Positions 50,601 through 60,794 of a stretch of DNA of 64,000 nt are shown piece after piece (the stretch's first letter is position 1; every line of letters starts with the position of its first letter). The position numbers were made by a program, and so were the translations under genes. The notes under the pieces were generated by a model that was not told the origin of the DNA, did not search any database, and saw nothing but the letters and a program-made list of their open reading frames with translations. This DNA is from Chaetorhynchus papuensis (lineage: Eukaryota > Chordata > Aves > Passeriformes > Rhipiduridae). The stretch lies in the NCBI GenBank assembly GCA_013396525.1, contig VWYX01000771.1:251791-315790 (forward strand). The letters run 5' to 3'.

Positions 50601-53600
50601 TGTCGATACCTTGGAGAGAAAAATACCCTTTGGCCTATCAAAATTTTGATTTTGGTCCGTGTTTTAGAGATAATTAGAGTCTTCAAGAATCTGCTTATTC
50701 AGGGAAGTTACTTTAAGAACCAGGGTTTTCCAAGAAAAATAAAATAGGCCTTGAATAGCAGTTTTGTCTGGTGGTCTTTCTGGTCAGTTCAAGTCGTGTT
50801 TTTAAGCTGGATGTGTCTTTATAGGACAATAAATTAGAAATCAAGGTTTTGTGAATTGAAAGTTTATGTGAACTTTCCTAAAAGTATTTTAATTAAATTT
50901 ATGAAAATATTTAGGTGTTTTGTTTTGCCTGGTGACTCTCAGATTTATAGGTTTATTATCGTTTAAGGCTTGATTAGGTTGAAATTTCTCTTTTTAAAGC
51001 AGACTTCTTGATCCTTGTACTTTTCCTTCAACCACTGCTTTGTAGCTGTAGGTTCATGAACAACTCTTTATTTCCCTCTTTAATTCCCTAAGAAACCATA
51101 TGGACATTGTTAGAAACATAATTACAGTAGCCACTTCCCATAGATATTTCTTGTAATGGGATATGCTGAGGGTGTCGTCAGGGAACCCTCTAGGAGCTCT
51201 TTCCATAGCATCTCAAGCAAGCTGGCTTTGCTTTCAGTTCTTCAGAGCCACTGTAAAGGAGTCATTTTTGCTATTCTTTCCACCTACTGAGGAAGATGTC
51301 ATAAAAGGACTCACTAGATATGTTTGGTTTGGAGAAGAGACTAAGAATTTTTATTCATTTCCATATTGTGCTCCTGGGCCACAATGAGCTTTAAGCCTCA
51401 TATTCCTTTTGACAGAATTACTGTCTCCAAATAACTGATTTTTTAAAAATTGTTTCCCCAACATCTAAACTGTGCCAGCATCATAATGCTTTTGTATTAT
51501 TTGAATGAAAACAAATAAGTGGGTCCTCAGTGTTTGCTGCTCTATGCAGAAAGAGGAATGATGTCATTGAATTTGGTGAACACTTCAGCATTTTTCAACA
51601 TAGTATTAAAACTTTGTCTAATAAAATGCATTAATAATAAAGTGATGCAAAGTAATAAAATGTTTGTGTTGATTTCTATAGTGTTATATACTTACTGAGT
51701 ATTAAAGATTATATTTTTGTGCTTAAAACCAAAAAGCATTCTCACTGATTTATGTGTATTGGATACAAGCATTAAAATAATTTATTTTATTAATGACTAC
51801 TGCTTAATTTTCATTTAAAACACATTAACACATTAATTCATTAAAAACCCATAAAATTTTGAATAAAAATACATTTAATAAAATGGTGGAAATTAAAGTC
51901 AGTCCAATGGTGTTGATTTCAGTTTTCTTGCTTTGTTTTACAGGAAGAAAGGCGGAGGCTGAAAAATGCAATAATAATCCAGTCGTTTGTAAGAGGGTAC
52001 AGAGACAGAAAACACCAAGTCAGTACCTGTTTATTTAGTTAGAAAGATGCTAAACAATTTTGCAGAAAATGAGACTTTCTGGCAATAAATAATTTCATTG
52101 AAAAATTGTTTTGAGTATTTGAGAAAGTGGAAGTTCTTTTCTCCCTCTTGACATTTTCATTTCAAACTCAGTATTTTAGTAAACAGATCCATGTTCTGCA
52201 AAGCACTGATGTGACTGGACTTCAGTGGATCACACAGCAGTTTTTTTAGCTGAAAAATTGGATAAAAACCATTAAGTATTAAGAGCTTTCACCACCAGTG
52301 GAGCTTTTAATTTTTTTTACAGTATGGCTAAGGTGGTAGTTTGAGTCAAAAAGTTGTTTTAAGTTGGCCGTTGGGTAGATTCTTCTAAGAGTTTTGTTTA
52401 AATTAGTTAGTTTGAGTAAACTAGACTAAAATGTTTGATGTGATATTCTTGATAAGCAACAGATTTGTTGCAGCTGTACTTTCTGAGGTACAGAATGGAG
52501 TTATGGCTTCAGCTATGATATCATGTGTATATTTTGATCTCTTGACAAAGATGTGTTGTATCTGTTTTACTACTTTGAGATCTTGCTGGATGAAAGCTGA
52601 AATTTTGCATCTCTGTTTTAAATCATAACCATTACTGATATATTGCTGCATGTGTTATTTTTAAGTACTCTATCCAAAGAAGTGAATTTGATCGCTGTGC
52701 TAATTTGGCCCAGTCTGGAGGAACCTTCTCCACTGCTAATGGAGCGAATTTGACTCTTCTAGTTCGCCAGTTACTCTTTTTCTATAGACAGAATGAGGAT
52801 TCAAAGCGTTTGGTGAGTACTGTTACTTACTTTGATCCATAGCACTTGCATTTCATGCACTTACAGAGCAGTCTTTCACTTGAAAGTGCACTTTTCACTG
52901 CACTCTGCTGTTTTTCATTTAGTCACAATAACTTAAAATTAGATTTTACAAGTGCATGTGCCCACACACATACATAGTATGTGAAACAAAGCCCTGAAAA
53001 ATCCTATGTGTATTATTCACAGTAAGTTTTAAAAAATAATACACTTCTGTTAGAATTTTAATTTTTAGACAATAGTTCTACTTAGCTTCCTGGTCATTCC
53101 CAAGGTGTTTGGGTGATTTTTTTTTTCTCACTATTCAATATTGCTGGCATATCAATTGCAAAGTCACTGCCAGTTTCTCAGATGTGTAAGTGTGATTCAT
53201 AGTGGCTGTTAATAATGGATGTAAAAGAATTATGGCTATTTAAAAACAAAAAATTACCAGATAGTGTAACTCCATCTTAACTTTGAAAGTTTAGTACTAG
53301 TGCTTGTGTAGTTTATGTAGTGTAACAATTTTTTTTTGTTCTGGACTGAACATAATTCAGTCTGAGTTTGTGTTTTGTAAGTCCTCCAAGGGTATCCACA
53401 ACAGCACGGAAATAATACTGTCTGAGTTGCCATAGATGATAGAACTTGTCATTATAACCTGTAAACTTTTGCATATCTTGTTGCAGGTATGGATGTGTCA
53501 GAATTTAATTAAACAGAGTTCTCAGTTTGTTAAGCAATTGGATGGTCCAGACAGACTTACTTGCTTATTCCAAATAAAAAGACTGTTGGGGCTATGTTGC

Positions 53601-56600
53601 AGGTAAGTTCTTTTTTCCTATGTGCTACTATGTAAAAAATATTCAGAAATTATGTTGGGCACTTGTTTGTTTCTTTTTGCAGCAAGGGAAGTATTAAATG
53701 TACATTTATTTTATGTAGAGGACTGTTATATTAAATATATGTAGGCTATGGTATAGGATACCTGTTCCTATGTACAACAGTGGAACGTTCTTAAGCTCTG
53801 TTGACTTTCAAGTTCAACCTGTGCTTAAGGGATGCTCTCCTAGGATAGGCCTGAGTATGTTCTTAACTGTTTTTATACAGTGACATCATCTGCAATATTT
53901 GTGGAAACCAGGTTTTCTTGGGAATTGATAGTGTTTAGATGTTATTATCTGAAGTAGACTAATGTTCCGAGGCTATGCTTTGGATAGATGTTGTTTCAAA
54001 ACTAATATAATTTATTATGCCTTTCCTCACACTTTATTTTGAGCTTAAGGCATATTAAGCAGTTGCATTATTAGCTTCAGCATTAAATTTATTATTTGTA
54101 GTGGGAGGATCACAGGAAGGTAAATCTGTTAAGGTGACTTGAAGATCTGGCAGCTATTGTTATTCTGTTATTAGAAAACTATTTGTCCTTGTCAGTAATA
54201 GGGATTAGTTACACTCTGCAGAGCTTTAAAATGCACTTTTTTAGAAAACAGTTTCATTTAAGTCACTGAACCTTGTGTTCTTGTAAGCGTGTATACACTA
54301 TGCATGTTAAACAGGGACACTAGAGAAGACTTGAGTGGAGGGCTTTAAAATCCGTGTGTGCAGTGGGACACAGCTGTGGTGTCACTGCATTGAATTGTAC
54401 ATTTGCGCTACAGTGGAAATTGTCTTTTTGTAAAGACAATCTTTTTGCAGCTCTTAATATGGATGGGGAAGAAAGCACATTGTTAGGGCAGGTCAGCCTG
54501 TACACATCTAACACTAAAAAATACTTGAAATTCTAAACAGGCTCTTAATCATCATCATTTCTGTGGTTACTGGTGGCTGTTATATAAGCAACTTGTTAAA
54601 AGGATGGGAATGGTTGTATTTTTAATATTTCAGTTTGTAAATGAAGACATATTGTGTTAGTTATGCATAAGATGTTCCCTAGCACCTGTTCCCAGCCCAT
54701 GTTGCTCTGGGGCTTTCATGGCTTCATTTTTAATATGGTTAGTGGTGCATGTTGGGAAAATATGTATTATTCTTTGCTTCTCTTCCAGTTTGTGCAGTAG
54801 ACCTCCAAATTTTCAAATCACTCAGAGCAAGAATTTAGTAGGAATTAAAGGTAGAATGCCATATTCGTAGATACCCTAAAATCAGGAGTTACTGTTACAA
54901 AGATGCCCTCAAAAAGATGTAGCTAAACCACTGAGACCACCTGGAAACCCAGTAGATAGAAATAAGTTACTTTAAGGTGACTGTGTGGTGAAATAAGAAA
55001 AATATCTTGTTAAATAATTTTAATTTCATTTATAGGCTACTGCAAAATTGCAATGATGACAGTCTGAATGTTGCACTTCCTATGAGAATGCTTGAGGTAT
55101 TTTCATCTGAGAATACGTATTTGCCTGTTTTACAAGATGTCCGCTATGTGACATCGTTAATTGAACAAATTTTGCACTACATGGTTCAAAAAGGTGAGTA
55201 GCTAGGAACGATAAGTTCTGGGAAATAATCAAAAATTAAACAGCTGAAGCCCATATTGTTTAATCAAATTTTTGTCTTTACCACAGACACGATGAGTAAA
55301 GGGCTTGATACACTAACCTATACATTAGGTGGATAACGTGCTTGTAATGAGGTCATGGCTTGAGAAATTACTGCTTGATTTCTTTGGAAATTCTGTTATA
55401 AATTGAATAGTCTACTAAGTTATTTATACAGACTTATAGCAGAGATTTTTGAGAGTAGGTGGATACTGCCTGATAAAAGTTTTATTCCAGTACTTGTTTA
55501 ACACTCTTGTGTGGACACACACTGTGGCAGATCAAAGCTTCAGTTGTGTAGAGGTTGGTCATTGTGTTGCAGTACTGTTCTCTGTAAATGTTAATATTCA
55601 GTATTATTCTAGATTAGCATTACCTTTTCATCCTGCCAACACTCTCAGACACCTTAGCAGAGATGTTGGTGTGGCTTCTATTTCTGTCCTCCTGTCATCA
55701 GCAAAACTGTTTGCTAAACTGCAGTCAGTGACACCTGTGCAAACATACCAAAAGTTAATGAATCGGGTAGTTAGCACCAAAATGATGTTTTGTTGCGAAG
55801 AAACTTCATTATTCTGGGAATGTCCAAAATAAATTATTTTGCCTTTTTGACATGGTGGCTTGAGTTAGCAAAACTTGTGGATCATGAGGAAAGACAAAAA
55901 CGTTTTGAAATAAATCTCTTGGATCCATCCTCTTTGGTATAAAATGCAGAAAGAGCATCTTCCAATCATTAGTTATTGGACTATTTCTATATAATATTTG
56001 AAGTACATTCAATGGACTTGACTGCCTAATCCTGTTACTAAGGATTTGGTTTTAACTACTGTATGTTAAAGTCACTATGAGAAAAAAATTTATTGTAGCA
56101 CATTTATTTTACTTGCCTTGGCATAATAAAAACTGTATGTTTGTCTCATTGGTTTTTATGTAATAAATATGTCTTCCAAAATGCATGTTTTTGTTCTTTT
56201 ATTATAATATTCTGTCCTCACAACTGATATATGAAAGTTTGAGATCACAGAATCATTAATTTTTTACTAAAATTTAGCCTTCTGATTACTTATAATGAAA
56301 ACAAAAAGAAGTGGTTTTGTGCAGCTGCAAATATTCTGTCTTCTAATAATTTTTGATGGTTAACTTGTAAAGAATCTCTTACCAGTTTCCATTAGTGTAT
56401 GTTTTTGGATGTAATTTGCCTTTCATTTGTGTCTGGTCAGCATTGCTAAGTCATTCCTTTATGGCGACTTCCACTGTGACAAGTTAGGTGGTCCCTGAGA
56501 AGGGTTCTTAGACTGGGCTCTCAATGCTATGACACTGTTTATGCATTTACAGTGTCCTGTAATTGGAGAACTTGTGTCTCAGTTTGGGAGTTCATTGAGC

Positions 56601-59600
56601 ATGAAGGAAGTTGGTTTAAGAATGAAATCACATGGTTCCTTTTGTACTACAGTGAGACAAAAATAAATTACTTTCTATGCATGTCTTTATGGCATGGGTG
56701 ATAATGCATTTTATTACTGTCTGGGAGAGTCCTGTTCTGGAAATAGTGATTGGATTCTTCAGCCTGCTAAGGCAAGGTGGTCACAGAATTGGGACATTCT
56801 GCTGGCAGGACTCTTACCTGTTTGATGCAGTCATATTTTGGAGTAGAGTGGAAAATTCTTCATTTCTGGAAGAGTGAAAGGACAACATGACTAGAGTCAC
56901 TTAAAGGAGAAGAGAGCATGTTTTTCATAAGCCATTATTTAAAGAAATCAAATTATTTACTTCATCAGCAAGAGTTGATTGGTCTTTGAAAATCAAACTG
57001 ACTCTGAATATGGTTATCTATGAATGATTTTATAATGTGATGTTTCCAAAGAGATACCTGATATAGCCTGCTAATTAAGTGAATGTGACTTGAACTATTG
57101 TAAAATGTCTTCCTAAGTCAAGCTTCATGTAATGAATTGTAAAGTGTTTTTCAACTTAAATTGTTTTATATGGAAAAGAAAAAAAATGCTGTGTTTAAAA
57201 GTGATTTTTTTAATTTTTTTTTTTACCTGCAGGCTACTATAAGTCGCTTTATTTGTTAATTAACAATAAGCTTCCCTCGAGTATTGAGTATTCTGATGTT
57301 TCTCGTGTTCCTATTGCAAAAATACTTCTGGAGAATGTTCTGAAGCCATTGCACTTTACATATAGCTCCTGTCCAGAAGGTGCAAGGTAAATAAAGATAA
57401 TTTAAAACATTTGAGTACTCATTTGCTATAGTCACAGGTGCAGTTTGTTGTTGTCTAGTGTCCAGCCATTCTTTCAGTGCAGTTCATTGATTTATTTGCA
57501 ATAGTAATGATTTTTTGGTAACACTGTACATCACTGAAACAATGTCGTTTCAGGTGTCTTTAAGGGAAAGGCAATAAAATGCTGAATGCTGCAATAAACA
57601 GAGTACAGAGAATAGCAGGTACCACAATACATAGGAATGAGAGTGTGGAAAATTTAGATGAGAGAAGAGATGCAGCTAAGGGTAGATGAAAAGAATTTTA
57701 GAGTTCAAAAGAACTTTGTGACAGATGAGCTGAGGTTTATGGAGAGAAATTACTAAGGCGGCTTACAAGCAGAAAGAGTCAGGTATGTAGACAGTGGGAA
57801 CATAAATCAAATTCTGGTTGTATCACATGCAGTAGTGTTTTGTGTTAAAAACAGAATTTGTGTAAAAAGACTGAGTTTGTTAGATGTATTTTGTTCTTTG
57901 ATATTTTAAACAATGTATTTAACTTCAGAATAGTTTTCTCTGTTTTAATGAAAAGTTTAAAGGATAAAATTGCATGTAAGATCATCGGAAAGAGAATTTA
58001 TTGTAAGAAGTTAATTTTTGAGAAATCTGAGAAATTTGATGTACTAGGACAGGATTAATGGAGCATATCTTTGCAGTCCTCTTGATGGATGTGTTCAGAC
58101 TTGCAAAATGATCTGTTATTCCATTGGTATGATTGTGGGAAATTTTGCTTGTGTTTTTCATAGCAACAATTTTTTTTCATTTCAGGCAGCAGATTTTTGC
58201 CGCCTTCACAGAGGAGTTTCTGGCAGCACCTTTTACAGATCAGATATTCCATTTCATCATTCCGGCGCTTGCTGATGTGCAGACCATTTTCCCATATGAA
58301 CTCTTTCTGAATGCACTATTACTAGCAGAAAGTGGATGTTCAAGAAGAAGTGATCAAGCCCCATGGCTTTTCTACTTTGTGTTAACAGTTGGAGAAACGT
58401 ATTTGGGTGAGCAAGCTGAGTGGCCAATTCATTGTTTTATTCATGTTGGAATGAATATATTGTCTATTTGCACAGCATGGTTCATTGCCAAGTAAAAAGG
58501 ACAGTTTGTGCATGCAAGTGTTGGAGAGATCTGTTTCATTACCTGTTCCTACCCTTTTCATTATAAAAATGTGCTTATTTGATAAGATTTGGCATTACTT
58601 GTTTTGGTCGGGTATTTCTGGTAAGATGTATTTTATAGCACAGTGTGATCTTGCTGTTGATCTTTTTGTTTCAATATATGTGCTCTAGGATCCCTTTCAG
58701 AGGAAGGACTTCTTGTGTATTTGAGGGTACTCCAGACTTTCCTCTCTCAGCTGCCTGTGTCTGCTCCTGGTACAAATTGTCAAGATGCAAACAGTGATTC
58801 TGAAGATGAGGATGAAGAGATCAGTAAAATGACAACTACACCAGTAAGCAGTGCAGAATTTTTATGAATGGATTTGTACTATAGCAGCAGCAGCAAAGAT
58901 AGGCAAGAACACGATCACTCTAAGTCCAGTATTTTTCTGTAGATGTAGAAGGGAGCCTGTTTGCTTCTTAAAAATAGATGACTGTTCACTGCAAGCAAGT
59001 GGAAGTGGTTGCTTACATTAAAAACAAACCCCTTACTATAATAAGAGATTCTAAACTACAGATAGTGTGTCTGTGGAAGGACAAAGCTTTTATTAAAAAA
59101 AAAAAGGCTTAAAACTACCTTTTTACATTTGTATTTTACAGAGACTTTATTTCTCTCTGTATTCTGTAGGTCCATAGTGATGCTAAGATATCATGAAACA
59201 TGCTAGTATTCCAACTTAGTATTTTCATTTTTTTTGTCATGGAAATACTACAAGTTCAACAGCAGTCTTTACCGTGTAGAGTAGCTCTGTATGTATCCAC
59301 TAACGCAAAAGCCCTCGGAGGGAAACACCTGTTCTCTGTAATAGTGTGTAGAGACAGTGTTATAAATAGAACTTTTCACTATAGTTTAAACTGAGACTAA
59401 ATCTGTGCTAACTCTAGCCTCCTCCTACTCATATCAAGGCTTTGGCTAACTAAAGTTGGACAGATGTAAATTCATCAGTTTCTTACTGGCCTTTATGTGA
59501 TCTTTCAGAAGACACAGCCATTCAAAGGACTTAGTGTGCATGCTTTCCTTACAGAATGCATGAAATTTCACCATATTTAGGGTTCATTAAAAAAAAAACA

Positions 59601-60794
59601 ACTTAGGGCCATGCTGCCAGGGAGTACTTGCAGCATTTTACTTGTGTGTTTTTAGATGCTGTGTGTTACTGTCACACCAAAATCTTTACCAGGATAGTGT
59701 GAATAAAATACTTAATTGGCCAGACACACAGCCTGTGTGCAGTGTAAATATTGGCAGATTCTACTTGTGGCTTAGAGATCGGTGATACTTAAGAGGTGAT
59801 TAGGTAAAAACAAAGCAGAAATTTCTGTTCACAGTTAACTTAACTTATACTAATCCATAAATTAGAAAAAAAAAGCTGCTCTGAGGAGGCTTTATATAAA
59901 TAATACTATTTATTGCAATATGGTTTTTTGTGTGTTTCTCCTATGATTTTCTTAATGTATTCCATATTTTCATGAATGCCTGTCTTACAAAAAAAAAAAG
60001 GTGAGTGGATGGGGAACCCCTCTTTCTTAAAAATTTATAATTGGTTAACTTGTGTCCTTCAGTGAACCTGACAGCTTTGCTCAGTTGGTGACAAGATAAA
60101 GATAGGAAATTAGGAAACAAAAAGGTTGAGGTGGAGTCAGTTGCATGAAGGGAAAGTATTCCTCTTTACACACTGCTGGTACTACCCAGATGTGTATTGA
60201 CCACCCTGAACTGTGTTGTCATGAGTCAACATTCATTTCTGGGTTTCATGTCCAATGCTGACTGATGTCAGTGGAGAAGAGATGATTATTCCTGTGTTTT
60301 ATGCCAGTAAGTGATTTTGTCTGTTGTATCCTCGTGTTGCAGAGCATGCTTACATTAAAGGGAGTATTTCCACTGGCCTCAGTGAAGGATGGGTACTACA
60401 GCCCAACACTTACCTACCTGGGGCTTTAAGTTGACTCTTGGGTCTGATACTTTTAAGACTTGGATATGCATATGTGCTTCCTTTTTATTTATTGTACAAG
60501 AGAACTTTATGTTCTAATTAAATATGGGCATATTTTTTTAATAGAACAAGAGATACTTAATCAATATAAATAATTAAAAGTAAACTTTCCTTTGATATGT
60601 TTGTAGGGTGATGGGAGAATATCAGTTCAGTACATAACTGAGGAGTGCCTAAAGAAATTGGACACAAAGCAGCAGACAAACACTTTACTGAACATGGTTT
60701 GGAGAGATTCAGCAAGTGAAGAGGTCTTTACCCTGATGGCATCAATCTGCCACACGCTAATGGTACAACACCGAATGATGGTGCCAAAAGTCAG
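38586..60794 (+). CDS. UBE3C: UBE3C, ubiquitin-protein ligase E3C, 5' part (coding exons 1-10, partial gene)
   Basis: Joined exons: 38586-38651, 49163-49216, 51944-52018, 52666-52812, 53487-53602, 55036-55193, 57233-57386, 58186-58406, 58689-58843 and 60607-60794. They give about 445 residues starting MFSFEGDFKTRP, clearly vertebrate UBE3C (human protein about 1083 residues). UBE3C is a HECT E3 ligase that associates with the 26S proteasome and extends K29- and K48-linked ubiquitin chains, raising degradation processivity. Present here are the basic N-terminal region, an IQ motif (about residues 50-63) and the start of the helical body. The C-terminal HECT domain with its catalytic cysteine lies beyond the right edge. 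All joins keep frame. Donors are GT except exon 10, which uses GC. The start is supported by A at -3 and an in-frame stop 12 nt upstream. Expression is probably broad, given the CpG-island promoter. Confidence 0.97.
38935..38946. other. 12-bp GATC palindrome
   Basis: GATCGATCGATC is a perfect palindrome with two CpGs in the island shore of intron 1, flanked by GC-rich sequence. It may be only a short trimer-like repeat; function unknown. Confidence 0.4.
40712..41061 (+). mobile_element. Solo LTR of an endogenous retrovirus (about 350 bp)
   Basis: The segment begins TGTTCTCC and ends GGCATCA. Imperfect 5-bp flanks (GCTAC at 40707-40711, GCTAG at 41062-41066) look like a target-site duplication. 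Inside are an octamer ATGCAAAT (40879-40886), a TATA box (TATAAAA at 40897-40903) and a polyadenylation signal (AATAAA at 40992-40997), in the order expected of a U3-R-U5 LTR. No retroviral genes adjoin it, so it is a recombined solo LTR. It is in the same orientation as UBE3C. The family assignment (ERVL-like) is tentative. Confidence 0.65.
42583..42635. repeat. Short direct duplication, 33-bp period
   Basis: The 20-mer AGTAATGCTTTAGTACATCC occurs at 42583-42602 and again at 42616-42635, with a short CAGTAAATGC-like spacer. A local slippage duplication. Confidence 0.85.
44020..44108 (-). mobile_element. CR1 LINE 3'-terminal fragment, minus strand
   Basis: The + strand shows the complement of the CR1 3' end: ATGAATCATGGAATGG, 'ttggaagggatgttaaaga', 'ttccaacccccttgccatgg', ending at 'ccttccactaga'. 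It is about 90 bp, antisense to UBE3C, in intron 1. Confidence 0.88.
44325..44484. repeat. 40-bp minisatellite, four copies
   Basis: Exactly four 40-bp units (each starting CACTGTGGCATTGG and ending CTTTCCTGGG) at 44325, 44365, 44405 and 44445. I find one substitution among them (C at 44420). Each unit contains the stem-loop CCAGG-CTTT-CCTGG. The near identity implies recent expansion, so copy number is probably polymorphic. Lies in UBE3C intron 1. Confidence 0.97.
49163..49216 (+). CDS. UBE3C: UBE3C coding exon 2 (residues 23-40)
   Basis: Encodes EEKASLLHRTQEERRKRE, a highly charged helical segment conserved in UBE3C. Acceptor TTGTAG, donor GTAAAG, phase 0 at both ends, so the 54-base exon could be skipped without a frameshift. 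Together with the start of exon 3 it forms a long basic/acidic helix ahead of the IQ motif. Confidence 0.97.
49217..51943 (+). other. UBE3C intron 2
   Basis: AT-rich unique sequence, no repeat family or extra exon recognised. Confidence 0.85.
51944..52018 (+). CDS. UBE3C: UBE3C coding exon 3 (residues 41-65, IQ motif)
   Basis: Encodes EERRRLKNAIIIQSFVRGYR then DRKHQ. IIIQSFVRGYRDR fits the IQxxxRGxxxR pattern, the IQ motif annotated in this region of UBE3C and usually associated with calmodulin-type binding. Acceptor TTACAG, donor GTCAGT, phase 0 at both ends. The human protein has I where this one has V after SF, a conservative change. Confidence 0.97.
52019..52665 (+). other. UBE3C intron 3
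   Basis: Short AT-rich intron; nothing else recognised. The acceptor is TTTTTAAG, a less common AAG acceptor, but the protein match fixes it. Confidence 0.9.
52666..52812 (+). CDS. UBE3C: UBE3C coding exon 4 (residues 66-114)
   Basis: Encodes YSIQRSEFDRCANLAQSGG at its start and LLVRQLLFFYRQNEDSKRL at its end, matching UBE3C. The segment opens the helical body after the IQ motif. Phase 0 at both ends, donor GTGAGT. The centre (residues about 84-93, GTFSTANGAN) is less like human than the flanks. Confidence 0.97.
52813..53486 (+). other. UBE3C intron 4
   Basis: AT-rich intron of 674 bp; no repeat or extra exon recognised. Acceptor TTGCAG. Confidence 0.9.
53487..53602 (+). CDS. UBE3C: UBE3C coding exon 5 (residues 115-153, split codon)
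   Basis: Encodes VWMCQNLIKQSSQFVKQLDG and continues through RLTCLFQIKRLLGLCC, matching UBE3C, and ends with the first two bases (AG) of an Arg codon completed by exon 6. Acceptor TTGCAG, donor GTAAGT. Confidence 0.97.
53603..55035 (+). other. UBE3C intron 5
   Basis: AT-rich unique sequence; nothing else recognised. Confidence 0.88.
55036..55193 (+). CDS. UBE3C: UBE3C coding exon 6 (residues 153-206)
   Basis: Completes the Arg codon and encodes LLQNCNDDSLNVALPMRMLE, VFSSENTYLPVLQD and LIEQILHYMV, almost identical to mammalian UBE3C. Ends with the first base of a Gly codon. Acceptor TTATAG, donor GTGAGT. One of the most conserved exons in the window. Confidence 0.98.
55194..57232 (+). other. 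UBE3C intron 6
   Basis: AT-rich intron of about 2 kb. A 127-codon open frame near 55449-55832 has no conserved features and is not called. Ends in a strong polypyrimidine tract and CTGCAG. Confidence 0.88.
57233..57386 (+). CDS. UBE3C: UBE3C coding exon 7 (residues 206-257)
   Basis: Completes Gly and encodes YYKSLYLLINNKLPSSIEYS, VSRVPIAKILLENVLKPLHF and SSCPEGA, matching UBE3C closely. Ends with AG of an Arg codon. Acceptor CTGCAG, donor GTAAAT (weak at +6 but usual). Confidence 0.98.
57387..58185 (+). other. UBE3C intron 7
   Basis: AT-rich, 799 bp. The middle (57550-57790) is purine-rich but matches no repeat that I recognise. Confidence 0.88.
58186..58406 (+). CDS. UBE3C: UBE3C coding exon 8 (residues 257-331)
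   Basis: Completes Arg and encodes QQIFAAFTEEFLAAPFTDQI, FHFIIPALADVQTIFPYE and APWLFYFVLTVGETYL, a signature UBE3C stretch. Ends with the first base of Gly. Acceptor TTTCAG, donor GTGAGC. The part around residues 307-315 (CSRRSDQ) is the least conserved. Confidence 0.98.
58689..58843 (+). CDS. UBE3C: UBE3C coding exon 9 (residues 331-382), acidic linker
   Basis: Encodes SLSEEGLLVYLRVLQTFLSQ and LPVSAPGTNC, then an acidic linker (SDSEDEDEE, about residues 366-374) ending KMTTTP. The linker is the most divergent part compared with mammals, where it is also Ser/Glu-rich. The upstream intron 8 is only 282 bp. Acceptor CTCTAG, donor GTAAGC, ending in phase 0. Confidence 0.97.
58844..60606 (+). 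other. UBE3C intron 9
   Basis: AT-rich intron of 1.76 kb with short A-runs (near 59095-59105 and 59988-59999); no repeat family or extra exon recognised. Confidence 0.88.
60607..60794 (+). CDS. UBE3C: UBE3C coding exon 10 (residues 383-445, GC donor)
   Basis: Encodes GDGRISVQYITEECLKKLDT, KQQTNTLLNMVWRDSASEEV and CHTLMVQHRMMVPKV, then AG of an Arg codon. It matches UBE3C up to PKVR, after which mammals continue LLYSLAFN. The junction reads AG|GCAAGT, a textbook GC-AG intron donor. The nearest GT alternative, 4 bases on, would change phase and add Gln. The exon encoding LLYSLAFN was not found in the remaining 3.2 kb. Confidence 0.95.

Noticed and set aside
55449..55832. 127-codon frame in UBE3C intron 6
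   Set aside because: No splice phase match or domain; bounded by ordinary intron sequence.
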